Origin: Gemmatimonadota bacterium
GTDB taxonomy: Bacteria > Gemmatimonadota > Gemmatimonadetes > Longimicrobiales > Gaopeijiaceae
Assembly (NCBI GenBank): GCA_027623325.1
Contig: JAQBXY010000007.1
Location: forward strand, 62,001-126,000
Direction: 5' to 3'
DNA length: 64,000 nt
The notes beneath the pieces were generated by a model. It ran no database searches. It had not been told where the DNA came from and saw only the letters and a program-made list of their open reading frames with translations. A program made the position numbers and the translations under genes. Shown here piece after piece: positions 55,918-63,723 of the stretch. The number at the start of each line of letters is the position of its first letter. The stretch's first letter is position 1.

Positions 55918-57057
55918 ATGCCGGCCGGGAGCATCGACGTGCGCTACACCCCTTTCCGTATGGAGCGGTGGCAATCCACCCATGAACACCGCGTCGAGAT
56001 CAATCTCTCGGAGAGCGGCGTACACCCGCTTACCGTGGGAGAACTCGTCGAACTCTCCGATCGGGACATCGATCTCGACACCGTCCTCCTCGGGTACGGC
56101 CAGTCCAATGGATCAGACGAACTCCGGTCGCTGATCTCGGGTCAGTACCCCGGTACGAGCGACGCATCGATCCTGGTCACCGTCGGTGGAGCCGAGGCGA
56201 ATTTTACATGCTTCTGGCACTTGTTCGAGAAGGATGCCAAGGCAGCCATCGTACTCCCGACCTACGGTCAGGTACCTGGTCTGCTCGAATCGTTCGGGAG
56301 CCGCTTGAGTCCGGTACAACTCGTGGAGGCCGAGGGCTGGCAGCCCGATCTCAAGGCACTCGAAGCGGCGCTCGTCGACGGCGCTCGGTTCGTGCTGATC
56401 ACCAACCCGAACAACCCGACGGGGGCGGCACTCACCCGGTCCTCGATGGATGCGATCGCCGAACTGACCGAGCGACATGAAGCGTGGATTCTGTCCGATG
56501 AGGTCTACGCCGGGGCGGAGGCGGGTCCGGAGCGGACTCCTTCATTCTGGGGATGCCACGACCGCGTGCTCGTCACCAACTCGCTCTCGAAGGCTTATGG
56601 ACTTCCGGGACTACGCCTCGGCTGGATCGTCGGACCGGACGCTCTGATCAGCGAACTGTGGGGGCGAACGGACTACACTACGATCTGCCCTGCGTCCGTC
56701 TCCGACTCCCTCGCGTGCCTCGCACTCGAGCCGGACACCCGCGCCAGAATCGGAGAGCGCACGCGTGGCATTGTTCGGGCGAATCTCAGTGTGCTGAAGG
56801 ACTGGATGGACCAACAAGGCGGACGATTCCGGTACCGCGCACCGGACGCCGGTGCCATCTGCTATACCCGTTACGACGCGGAGGTGAACTCGACGGACTT
56901 TGCGGAGAAACTCCGCTCCGAGAAGTCCGTCCTGGTGGTGCCAGGAGATCACTTCGGCATGGATCACTACTTGCGGCTCGGATTTGGCAATCCAGAGGAC
57001 GAACTGTTGGAAGGACTGGGTCGGGTGCGCGAGGCCTTCGACGAGGTCACGGGTTGA
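55918..57057 (+). CDS. PLP-dependent class I/II aminotransferase
   Basis: A 379-residue fold-type I aminotransferase. It has a NPNNPTGA segment, the DEVYAGAE motif with the Asp that holds PLP, the SLSKAYGLPGLRLGW motif with the Schiff-base Lys, and a C-terminal Arg (YLRLGFG) for the substrate carboxylate. Substrate is not readable. An ATG 42 nt downstream is an alternative start. It runs antisense into the truncated GCS2-type gene, its stop lying about 20 nt from where family similarity of that remnant ends. Confidence 0.9.
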   Translation: MPAGSIDVRYTPFRMERWQSTHEHRVEINLSESGVHPLTVGELVELSDRDIDLDTVLLGYGQSNGSDELRSLISGQYPGTSDASILVTVGGAEANFTCFWHLFEKDAKAAIVLPTYGQVPGLLESFGSRLSPVQLVEAEGWQPDLKALEAALVDGARFVLITNPNNPTGAALTRSSMDAIAELTERHEAWILSDEVYAGAEAGPERTPSFWGCHDRVLVTNSLSKAYGLPGLRLGWIVGPDALISELWGRTDYTTICPASVSDSLACLALEPDTRARIGERTRGIVRANLSVLKDWMDQQGGRFRYRAPDAGAICYTRYDAEVNSTDFAEKLRSEKSVLVVPGDHFGMDHYLRLGFGNPEDELLEGLGRVREAFDEVTG

Positions 57058-57507
57058 AGGACTCGCTTCACGACCTCGAGCTACTCTGTCGAGCGTGACA
57101 TCCGACTTCGTGAGCGTCGGGAGGATGCCCGTGAGCGCGACGTCGGTCCCGTGGTGTCGAGCCGCGTCACGCGCATCGTTCACGAGTTCTGCGACCCTCG
57201 CCTCGAGGTCGGAGAAGCAGCTTCCCTCCAACAGACGGGGCTCAACGTTGGCTTCGAGGTTGAAGAGGGCGAGTTCGGTCGTGTAGGGCCCTTCGAGCGA
57301 CTCGAGTATCTCCACCGCAGTGGAAGCCGGTCGCCAAGCCTCGTTGACGAGGAACATCTCCTGTTCGGCGCCAATGCGCCGCACACCCGACTCGAACAGA
57401 CCTTCCTCGAGCATAAGCTCGAGTGCCTGGAAGTCCCTCAGAAGCGCCTTGGTAAACGCACGAGTCATCGCCGGCGTCTGTGCGCGTCCGGCCACGTCCT
57501 GCCCCAT
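57058..57507 (-). pseudogene. Truncated GCS2-type glutamate-cysteine ligase / carboxylate-amine ligase remnant
   Basis: The first 140 or so residues of a GCS2-family ATP-dependent ligase: RRIGAEQEMFLV, FNLEANVEPRLLEGSCFSDLE and ALTGILPTLTKSDVTLD. Family similarity stops near 57080, where intact members run on for several hundred residues. The frame stays open to 56611 but reads antisense to the aminotransferase and looks unrelated. It begins 5 nt after the nitroreductase-family stop, so it was once a coupled third gene. I read it as a deletion remnant abutting the aminotransferase. Confidence 0.7.
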
Positions 57508-57512
57508 GTGCC

Positions 57513-58184
57513 CTACTCGACGAAGATGGCGATATCCTCGATCGGCTTCTTCGTGATGTCTGGCACGGTGGCACCCTCATCGGGATACCCCACGACAAGA
57601 ATCAGGAAGGGACGCTCGTTGCTCGGGCGGCCCAACAAGCCGTTGAGGAACTTCATGGGGGAGGGTGTGTGCGTCAGCGTCACGAGCCCCGCATGGTGCA
57701 GTGCGGTGATGAGCATGCCCGTCGCGATCCCGACGGACTCCGTGACGTAGTAGTTCTTGGCTTTCGTACCGTCGGCCAACACCTCGTAGCTCTCCGCGAA
57801 GATCGCGATGAGCCAGGGTGCTCGCTCTAGGAAGGGCTTGTGTTCGTCCGTGCCGAGATGCTCCAGAGCCTCGATCCATTCGGGAGGCGCCTTTCCGGAG
57901 TAGAACTCCTTTTCTTCGATCTCGGCCTCGGTCCGAATCTTGGCCTTGATGGCCGGATCACTGATCACCACGAAGCGCCACGGCTGTCGATTGGCACCGT
58001 TCGGCGCGGTTCCAGCCGCGAGGAGGCAGTCCTCCACGACCCCGCGAGGCACCGGCCGATCCGAGAACTCTCGTACGGTGCGCCGGCGACGCATGGTCTC
58101 GAGGAACGCGTGTGCGCTGCGCCGCATCTCTTCTTCGGGAAGTTCACGGTAGGTGCTCAGCGGTACGAACTCGGCGCGCGGCAT
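57513..58184 (-). CDS. Iodotyrosine deiodinase-like FMN nitroreductase-family enzyme
   Basis: A 223-residue flavoprotein of the nitroreductase fold. FMN contacts are [11 protein letters not shown] and the ANRQPW segment. It keeps the three residues that hold the halotyrosine zwitterion in iodotyrosine deiodinases: Glu91, Tyr95 and Lys116, in EKEFY and the EHKPFL segment, at Glu-x3-Tyr-x20-Lys spacing. It also keeps the TPSPM and RPSNERPF segments near the C-terminus. A reductive dehalogenase acting on halotyrosines or a related aromatic is likely. I chose the ATG at 58184. It follows a secreted protein gene by 11 nt. Confidence 0.88.
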   Translation of the reverse strand: MPRAEFVPLSTYRELPEEEMRRSAHAFLETMRRRRTVREFSDRPVPRGVVEDCLLAAGTAPNGANRQPWRFVVISDPAIKAKIRTEAEIEEKEFYSGKAPPEWIEALEHLGTDEHKPFLERAPWLIAIFAESYEVLADGTKAKNYYVTESVGIATGMLITALHHAGLVTLTHTPSPMKFLNGLLGRPSNERPFLILVVGYPDEGATVPDITKKPIEDIAIFVE

Positions 58185-58195
58185 CGAGAGTCTCG

Positions 58196-58729
58196 TCAGC
58201 GTTTTAAACGGGCGAATAGCTGGACAAAGGATGGGGCCGAGCCCGTATCTCGCAAGACGGCGTCTGGGGAAAGTCCGAGGGATTGGGCGAGGACGCGCAC
58301 GTTCACGAGCGCGACGATGTCGGAGTCGGAAAGAGGGATTCCCGGCCACTCGCTCACAGGTGTCCCTCGAAAGGCGACATAGACTGCGGAAAGCGCACCG
58401 GCTGAGGCATCGTCGCGAATCGGGACGTGAAGCGTCGCGGCCGAAACACCATACTGACCCGCAAGTCTCGTCCAACTCTGCCCCGAACTGCGCAAAGCCA
58501 CCAGCGCCTCCGGAGACACACCTGCGCGACGGGCCATGAAGAGTACGACGGGAATCTCGTCCGCCGGAGTTTCCCAATCACTGAGAATCGCGATCTCACT
58601 CTCAGGGAGGCTGAAAAAACCGGCGACGGCTCGGAAGTAGTCTGCCCGCGCCGAATCACGGTTCTGAGCGGCCACACCCTGGGCTGTGACCACAAGAGTC
58701 GTGAACAGAAATAGCGCACGCTTGATCAC
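58196..58729 (-). CDS. Secreted protein of unknown function
   Basis: A 177-residue protein with a signal peptide (cleavage near GVAAQ). The rest is helical with repeated short turns ([22 protein letters not shown] and similar). No family recognised. I chose the GTG at 58729, which has GGAGGGGG about 8 nt upstream; the longer frame crosses the divergent promoter region. It is the first gene of a run ending in the deiodinase-like enzyme and the GCS2 remnant. The 175 bases 58730-58904 are shared with the STAS-like gene on the other strand. Confidence 0.75.
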   Translation of the reverse strand: MIKRALFLFTTLVVTAQGVAAQNRDSARADYFRAVAGFFSLPESEIAILSDWETPADEIPVVLFMARRAGVSPEALVALRSSGQSWTRLAGQYGVSAATLHVPIRDDASAGALSAVYVAFRGTPVSEWPGIPLSDSDIVALVNVRVLAQSLGLSPDAVLRDTGSAPSFVQLFARLKR

Positions 58730-58840
58730 GCCGATCGCCCCCTCCGCAAAAAGTGTCCTGTCACAGTATGGGATGGCCCCTTGGAACGCACCAGATTCAG
58801 ACAAGATGGCAGAAAGCGGGCGTTTTTGTTCTGGCACGAC

Positions 58841-58858
58841 TCTTGATTAACAGAATGG
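58841..58858 (+). promoter_or_regulatory. Possible sigma-54-like promoter upstream of the STAS-like gene
   Basis: CTGGCACGACTCTTGATT matches the -24/-12 pattern TGGCAC-N5-TTGC except that the -12 GC is GA. It lies about 50 nt upstream of the ATG at 58905, which leaves room for a leader with the GGAGG site. The mismatch affects an important base, so this is tentative. Confidence 0.3.
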
Positions 58859-58904
58859 CACGCCTCGGGGGGTGGGAACCAACGTGAACCGAAGGAGGCA
58901 GGCC

Positions 58905-59186
58905 ATGAGACACGCAGCGAAGAACGAAAGCGAGAGACTTCACGAAGACCTGGTCACACGGTCAGCCATCGACCCGGCAGAAGGCCACGTGGTCTTCGAC
59001 TTCACCGGTCTCGAACAGGCGAGCGTCGCCGATCTGTCTCTGATTCTCACGGCCCGCCTCAAATCCGCGCCCACCGACATCATCTGGGTACGTTCACTTC
59101 CACCCAGAATGGCTCACGTGCTTCGGATCCTGCGACTGGACCACCTGTTCCGGCCGTATCCCGAAGGCGCGGACCTGCTGAACTAG
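58905..59186 (+). CDS. Small STAS-like (anti-anti-sigma fold) protein
   Basis: A 93-residue protein whose strands and helices fit the STAS fold: HVVFDFTGLEQASVADLSLILTARL, then APTDIIWVRSLPPRMAHVLRILRLDHLF. The usual phosphorylatable DSSGL is replaced by ASVADL, so classical phospho-control by an anti-sigma kinase looks unlikely. The ATG at 58905 has GGAGG 6 nt upstream. It is monocistronic, followed by a strong hairpin terminator. Similar small STAS proteins act in lipid transport or as regulators; I cannot say which. Confidence 0.7.
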   Translation: MRHAAKNESERLHEDLVTRSAIDPAEGHVVFDFTGLEQASVADLSLILTARLKSAPTDIIWVRSLPPRMAHVLRILRLDHLFRPYPEGADLLN

Positions 59187-59211
59187 CGACCGTCGACCTC
59201 GGCGACATGGG

Positions 59212-59240
59212 AGCCCCTGCGCGTCAACCGCGCAGGGGCT
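59212..59240. terminator. Rho-independent terminator, probably bidirectional
   Basis: A perfect 12-bp stem (AGCCCCTGCGCG with complement CGCGCAGGGGCT) with a 5-nt loop is followed by CTTCTTGTCT on the plus strand. It terminates the STAS-like gene. The stop codon of the convergent leucine dehydrogenase gene lies in the loop, so both genes may use it. Confidence 0.85.
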
Positions 59241-60345
59241 CTTCTTGTCTAGAATCGTCCTCCAAAGAGGACGCTCCACTCCCGAAAGGACCCCGCGCCA
59301 ATACCCGCTCAGACATGGCTCGGGCGGCCACAACCGGCGACTCCCCCGACGATGCTGCCGCTTCGAAGATCGCATCCAGCGTCTGGCCAATCGTCCGCAC
59401 TCGGCGCTCCAGCTCATCCACGTCCGTCTCCCCTTGATAGATGAGCGTGAACGCCATCGCGCCACCTCCATTGATGACGTAGTCCGGCGCGTACAGAATC
59501 CCCCGGCCGAACAGGGCGTCGGCGTCCTCGGGGGCCTGAAGTTGATTGTTGGCTGCGCCGGCCACCACCCGGCACCGCAGCGCGGCGATCGACCGCGAAT
59601 GCAGCGTCGCCCCGACCGCACAGGGGGCGTACACGTCGCACTCCGTGCGATGGACATCGGCCGTCGCGACCACACCACCACCCAACTCAGCGGCAACACG
59701 GCTAGCTCTCTCCTCGTCCAGGTCGGCGACCACGAGGCGGCCCCCTGCCCCCACCACGCGCTCGGCGAGTGAACGGCCCACCGCACCCACCCCCTCGATG
59801 AGCACGGTCCGTCCCTCTAGGTCGTCACGCCCAACCTTGTGGCGCAGCGCTGACCTGATCCCTTCGAACACGCCCAGCGCCGTAAACGGGCTCGGATCCA
59901 TCGGACCTTCGGTCCGCCCGTGAACTCCAATGACGTACTTGGAGACCTCCGCGATTGTTTGCATGTCCTCGACGGTCGTACCCAGATCGGCTCCCGTTCC
60001 ATAGCGACCACCCAACGAATTCAGGAGTTCGCCGAAGCGGTGCAGGAGCCCGACGCGTTCCTCGCCCTCGAGCGGCCGGGGCACCGCGAGTACCGTCTTG
60101 CCTCCCCCGAAGGGGAAGTCCATCGCCGCCCACTTGTGTGTCATGCCCTCCGCGAGCCTAAGGGCGTCACGGAGTCCGTCTTCTGGCCGCTCGTACACCC
60201 GCATGCGGCATCCGCCGGTCGCGGGGCCCAGCGTGTCGTCATGCAGGGCGACAAAAATCCAACTGCCTGTCGGCCGGTCATACCGGACGACGACCCCCAC
60301 CCCGTCCCACTCGGCGATGAGGTCGAGGAAGCTCGGCACCGACAC
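59224..60345 (-). CDS. Leucine dehydrogenase-type Glu/Leu/Phe/Val dehydrogenase
   Basis: A 373-residue NAD-dependent amino acid dehydrogenase that reversibly deaminates branched-chain or related amino acids. GGCRMRVY and MTHKWAAMDFPFGGGKTVL carry the two catalytic Lys residues, GTGADLGTTVEDM carries the catalytic Asp, and the Rossmann motif is VLIEGVGAVGRSL. The GTG at 60345 overlaps the upstream M28 stop as TAGTG, with GGAGG before it. Adjacent to an exported peptidase, it fits peptide-to-keto-acid catabolism. The C-terminal tail is polar and serves as part of the terminator. Confidence 0.92.
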   Translation of the reverse strand: MSVPSFLDLIAEWDGVGVVVRYDRPTGSWIFVALHDDTLGPATGGCRMRVYERPEDGLRDALRLAEGMTHKWAAMDFPFGGGKTVLAVPRPLEGEERVGLLHRFGELLNSLGGRYGTGADLGTTVEDMQTIAEVSKYVIGVHGRTEGPMDPSPFTALGVFEGIRSALRHKVGRDDLEGRTVLIEGVGAVGRSLAERVVGAGGRLVVADLDEERASRVAAELGGGVVATADVHRTECDVYAPCAVGATLHSRSIAALRCRVVAGAANNQLQAPEDADALFGRGILYAPDYVINGGGAMAFTLIYQGETDVDELERRVRTIGQTLDAIFEAAASSGESPVVAARAMSERVLARGPFGSGASSLEDDSRQEEPLRG

Positions 60346-61883
60346 TAGGGAACCTCCGAAACGATCCTCGCATAGCTCTCGGGATTCCACTTGGGCCGGT
60401 CCGCGGCATTGCCCACTTCTACCCCGAGGTAGAAGACGAGGCGGGCGATGCGCGCTGCCTTCTCCGCGTCGATGCTCTCGGGCTCGTCATCGCGACCGTG
60501 ATAGTCCTCGTGCGTCCCGTTGAAGAAGAAGAGTACGGGCACTCCCTTGCGAGCGAAGTTGAAATGGTCGGAACGAAAGTAGAAACGCTCCTCCGGCCAT
60601 AGGTCGTCGATGGCCGTCATACGCAGTTCCGGATGCTGGCCGTTCACTCGGTTGAGCGTCTCTCCGAGGTCGGAGTGCTCCTTCCCAATTGCGACGATGG
60701 TGTCGGTCCAGTTCCGACCCACCATGTCCGTGTTGAAATCCGCCACCAGGTCGTCGATGGGCGCCGATGGATGCTCGGCGTACCACTCACTGCCCCACAG
60801 TCCCTGCTCCTCGCCGCTCACGACGAGAAAGATCATCGATCGTTTCGGGGCCGTCGGTAGATCAACCATCGCTTCAGCGACTTCGATCACTGCGGCGGTC
60901 CCGGAAGCGTCGTCGTCTGCACCGTTGAAGATCGAATCCCCGTTTTCGTCGGGCGTGCCCATCCCGACGTGGTCCATGTGCCCGGAAAAGACGACGAATT
61001 CCTTCATCAACTGGGGATCGCTACCGTCGAGAATCCCCACCACATTGGGCGCAGAAGTGACGTCCGAACGCACGCGTTGGGTCAGCGTGAGGCGCAGCCC
61101 TTCCACCACCTGGACGCGCGCGGTGGCGCCCGACCGAGCTTGCAGCGTCGCTACATCCACACCCCTACCCGAAATCAGACGCTCGAGCGACGAGGTGCGC
61201 ATAACGAGCATGGGACGAAAGTCGGTGGCGCCGGCAGGCTCTGGCGCATCGCCCCATCCCTTGCTCACCGAGGGCGCGAACGCCCGGGCACCCGATGCCG
61301 CCCAAGCTCCAGACTCAGCACCGCTCGTGACCAGGACCGACGCTACTTCAGCGCTCCGGAGGCTGCCGAGGAGCGGAAAGAGACTCCGCCCCAGCTCCGT
61401 CGCGCCGGCCTCGCGGACGATGACGACATGTTTGTCTCTGACCTCGCGCCCGAAGCCACCGCTCGGAGGAGTGGATCCGGAAATGAGTACGACCTCTGCC
61501 GTGGTCTCTCCGTCCGTGAGGCCACCGCCCAGGGGTAGGACGTCCGCCCCGTACTGGAGTCGTACCGATCCGGAGACCAGGAAGGAACGGTCCCGGTCGA
61601 CCAACACGGATTGCAACGGATACCGCTGAATGAATGCGCCGTCCTCAGCGCCACCCCTGAGTCCCATGCGACGGAACTCCGAAGCGATCCACTCCGCAGT
61701 TTGTTCGAGACCCCGACTCGGAGTATCGCGCCCCTGCATGGAGTCGTGAGCCATGACACCCACGCGCCAACGGAAGTCCCCGTCCGTGATCGTGCGGGCA
61801 GCCTCCTCGACCCCCAGCTGCTGGGCGCCAATCCCACTGGGAAGAAGCGCTATGAAGAGTCCGGCTAGCAACGCTCTGGTCAT
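60345..61883 (-). CDS. Secreted M28 family zinc aminopeptidase with PA-like insertion
   Basis: A 512-residue exported aminopeptidase. A signal peptide of about 20 residues ends near IGAQQ. A protease-associated-type segment (about 110-260) is inserted before the catalytic part. Metal and catalytic motifs are SGHMDHVG, NGADDDASG, SGEEQGLWGS, NTDMVGR and FRSDHFNF. The ATG at 61883 has GGAGAG 7 nt upstream; an ATG 15 nt earlier lacks a site. It lies between the anti-sigma gene (separated by a hairpin) and leucine dehydrogenase, so release of peptides and their use inside the cell are paired. Confidence 0.92.
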   Translation of the reverse strand: MTRALLAGLFIALLPSGIGAQQLGVEEAARTITDGDFRWRVGVMAHDSMQGRDTPSRGLEQTAEWIASEFRRMGLRGGAEDGAFIQRYPLQSVLVDRDRSFLVSGSVRLQYGADVLPLGGGLTDGETTAEVVLISGSTPPSGGFGREVRDKHVVIVREAGATELGRSLFPLLGSLRSAEVASVLVTSGAESGAWAASGARAFAPSVSKGWGDAPEPAGATDFRPMLVMRTSSLERLISGRGVDVATLQARSGATARVQVVEGLRLTLTQRVRSDVTSAPNVVGILDGSDPQLMKEFVVFSGHMDHVGMGTPDENGDSIFNGADDDASGTAAVIEVAEAMVDLPTAPKRSMIFLVVSGEEQGLWGSEWYAEHPSAPIDDLVADFNTDMVGRNWTDTIVAIGKEHSDLGETLNRVNGQHPELRMTAIDDLWPEERFYFRSDHFNFARKGVPVLFFFNGTHEDYHGRDDEPESIDAEKAARIARLVFYLGVEVGNAADRPKWNPESYARIVSEVP

Positions 61884-61904
61884 GAATAGTCTCTCCATTG
61901 CAAT

Positions 61905-61936
61905 GACCCCGCGTACGAGAATACGTACGCGGGGTC
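61905..61936. terminator. Perfect 13-bp hairpin between anti-sigma and M28 genes
   Basis: GACCCCGCGTACG and its exact complement CGTACGCGGGGTC enclose a 6-nt loop. On the minus strand the stem ends just before the M28 start, without a U-run, so attenuation or mRNA processing is more likely than full termination. On the plus strand it is followed by TTAAG. Confidence 0.6.
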
Positions 61937-61966
61937 TTAAGAAGATCGGGGATTTCTTTCCGTCCG

Positions 61967-63220
61967 TCAGCCCTCTGCGAACAGACTCTCGAACAGCGCC
62001 CGCAGCTCGCCTTCCGTCCGCGGACCCTGAATGACGACCCAACCCTCACCAACCGGCATGCGGATCTCGTTCCTGCCCTCCGTCGGAGGAAGGACGAGCG
62101 ATGGATCGACCCCCGGCGGGAGGTGGAAGAGTTCCAGAATCTCACCCCCCTCGAGGCTCTGTACTACGTGCACACCGAGCGGGCTCGTACCGTCTCCGAG
62201 GTTTGTGACCGTGAGCACGGGGTAACCGGGCACCACGAGGGACGGCTCGTCCTCCTCGCGTTGGTACTCATTGACCGCCCGGCCGGTAGCCGCTGTCCCC
62301 TGGCTGATCGCCGACGTCACCGGCACGAGCGACTCGGCCCGCCTGCGTTCGGCCGCCAGATTCGGTTCGGCCCGCGGTGCGTCCTGAGGAGCAGCCGGAA
62401 CGGCCGTAGCGATGACCTCGCCGAGGCCCAGGCTGTCCCCGCTCCGGATGGCATCGACCGACTCCCTTGAAGCCTCTAGGGTGAGCGGCTGGAGATCTGC
62501 CGAACGCCCGGCCATCTGATCGGCGTCAGCGAGTGAAGTCAATGCGCCCACACCCCGCTCGAGGTCGTCGACCGACGGGTCGGGCTCATCCTTCACGGAA
62601 AGCGGCGGCCCCTCGTCGAGCGCGGAAACCTTCGCGACGACGTCGGCAGGGAGATCAGCTCGGGTGGCCGGAGGCTCTGCTACGGTGGGGGCCGAAACGA
62701 CACTCACCCCACCCGCCGCCGCAACCTCCGACCGCCTTCCGTCACGTTCTGCCTCTACAATCTGGGCAGCTTCCGCTGCGACCTCGTCCACATCAGCGGA
62801 CGCACCCTGCTCAGCCTGTTGACGGGCCGGTCGAAGCGCCGACTCCTCGAGCTGTCCTGCGTTCCCGCGCTGAATCGGCTGGAGCTGTCCGTCGCGTACC
62901 ATCCACCCGGCCCCGAGCGCCAGGACCACCGAAGCGGCCCAACCCAGACGGTATATGCGCACTGAAGCCGCCTGTTGCGGCGGGCGGGTCGTCCTCACAT
63001 AAGCCCGCAGCTCTTCGAAGCTCGGCATCTCGACATCGGGCGCAGCAAGTCCGAGCATCGCGGCGGCGTCAGAGCGAATGGAACGCTCCACGGCCAGCCG
63101 AGCGGCACATTCAGCGCACCCGTCCAAGTGCTCGCGCACTCTCTCGGCCTCCGCGGCCGGATATTCATCGAGCGCCCCATCCAAATAGGCGTGGAGCGCG
63201 CCCTCATCGACGTGCAACAT
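61967..63220 (-). CDS. Zinc-type anti-sigma factor with long periplasmic region
   Basis: A 417-residue anti-sigma factor. The cytoplasmic head has the zf-HC2 site His31, Cys35, Cys38 (HLDGCAEC) and an LHAYLDGAL opening. One membrane helix (about 88-108) is followed by a long, mostly disordered Ala/Glu/Pro-rich region (about 110-300) and a small folded C-terminal part (LVVPGYPVLTVTNLGDG to EGWVVIQGPRT). The ATG at 63220 overlaps the sigma gene by 17 nt and has GGAGAAGG upstream. The large external part may sense a ligand or protein. It controls the sigma factor encoded just upstream. Confidence 0.87.
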   Translation of the reverse strand: MLHVDEGALHAYLDGALDEYPAAEAERVREHLDGCAECAARLAVERSIRSDAAAMLGLAAPDVEMPSFEELRAYVRTTRPPQQAASVRIYRLGWAASVVLALGAGWMVRDGQLQPIQRGNAGQLEESALRPARQQAEQGASADVDEVAAEAAQIVEAERDGRRSEVAAAGGVSVVSAPTVAEPPATRADLPADVVAKVSALDEGPPLSVKDEPDPSVDDLERGVGALTSLADADQMAGRSADLQPLTLEASRESVDAIRSGDSLGLGEVIATAVPAAPQDAPRAEPNLAAERRRAESLVPVTSAISQGTAATGRAVNEYQREEDEPSLVVPGYPVLTVTNLGDGTSPLGVHVVQSLEGGEILELFHLPPGVDPSLVLPPTEGRNEIRMPVGEGWVVIQGPRTEGELRALFESLFAEG

Positions 63221-63716
63221 TCGCCTTCTCCCTTTCGTTGTATGCATCAGCCAGTCGGCGGCGTGCACGAGCGAGCGTTGTGCCCACCGCCCCTACCGCC
63301 AGCCCCAGTTCATTCGCGATCTCGGTGTAACTCTGTCCAGCATCCCACAGGAGCAGCGCTTCCCTGTCCTTCTCGGACAACGAATCCAACGCCTGCCGAA
63401 CCGCTCCCCAACGTTCCTGTTCCGACCATTCCGAAGCCGGGTCCTTGATCGACTCCTCCCGCGACTCCGCTTCTCCCTTGAGAAGCACGAGGTGCTTCCT
63501 GCGCCGGATTACGGTCCGGGCCTCATCCTTCGCCAGATTGGCAGCCACCTGAAAGAGCCAGGCCCTCGGTCGTTTCGGCTCGTGCTGTAGCGCTCGGACG
63601 AACGCCTCCTGAGCCAGATCACGCGCTCGCTCCACGTCCCACACCTTCCGATGGAGAAAGCGGACGAGATCGGGAAACGTCGTCCGGTAGAGGTCGTTCC
63701 AGTCGATCGTACTCAT
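63204..63716 (-). CDS. ECF-family RNA polymerase sigma factor (third of three)
   Basis: A 170-residue group IV sigma factor. Region 2 contains FLHRKVWDVERARDLAQEAFVRAL and PRAWLFQVAANLAKDEAR. Region 4 contains LSEKDREALLLWDAGQSYTEIANELGLAVGAVGTTLARARRRL. The ATG is 7 nt after the stop of the upstream partial gene. It is followed by an overlapping zinc anti-sigma factor, then an exported aminopeptidase and leucine dehydrogenase, so this operon probably links a surface signal to amino-acid or peptide use. The regulon is inferred. Confidence 0.92.
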   Translation of the reverse strand: MSTIDWNDLYRTTFPDLVRFLHRKVWDVERARDLAQEAFVRALQHEPKRPRAWLFQVAANLAKDEARTVIRRRKHLVLLKGEAESREESIKDPASEWSEQERWGAVRQALDSLSEKDREALLLWDAGQSYTEIANELGLAVGAVGTTLARARRRLADAYNEREKANVARR

Positions 63717-63723
63717 GACCCGC

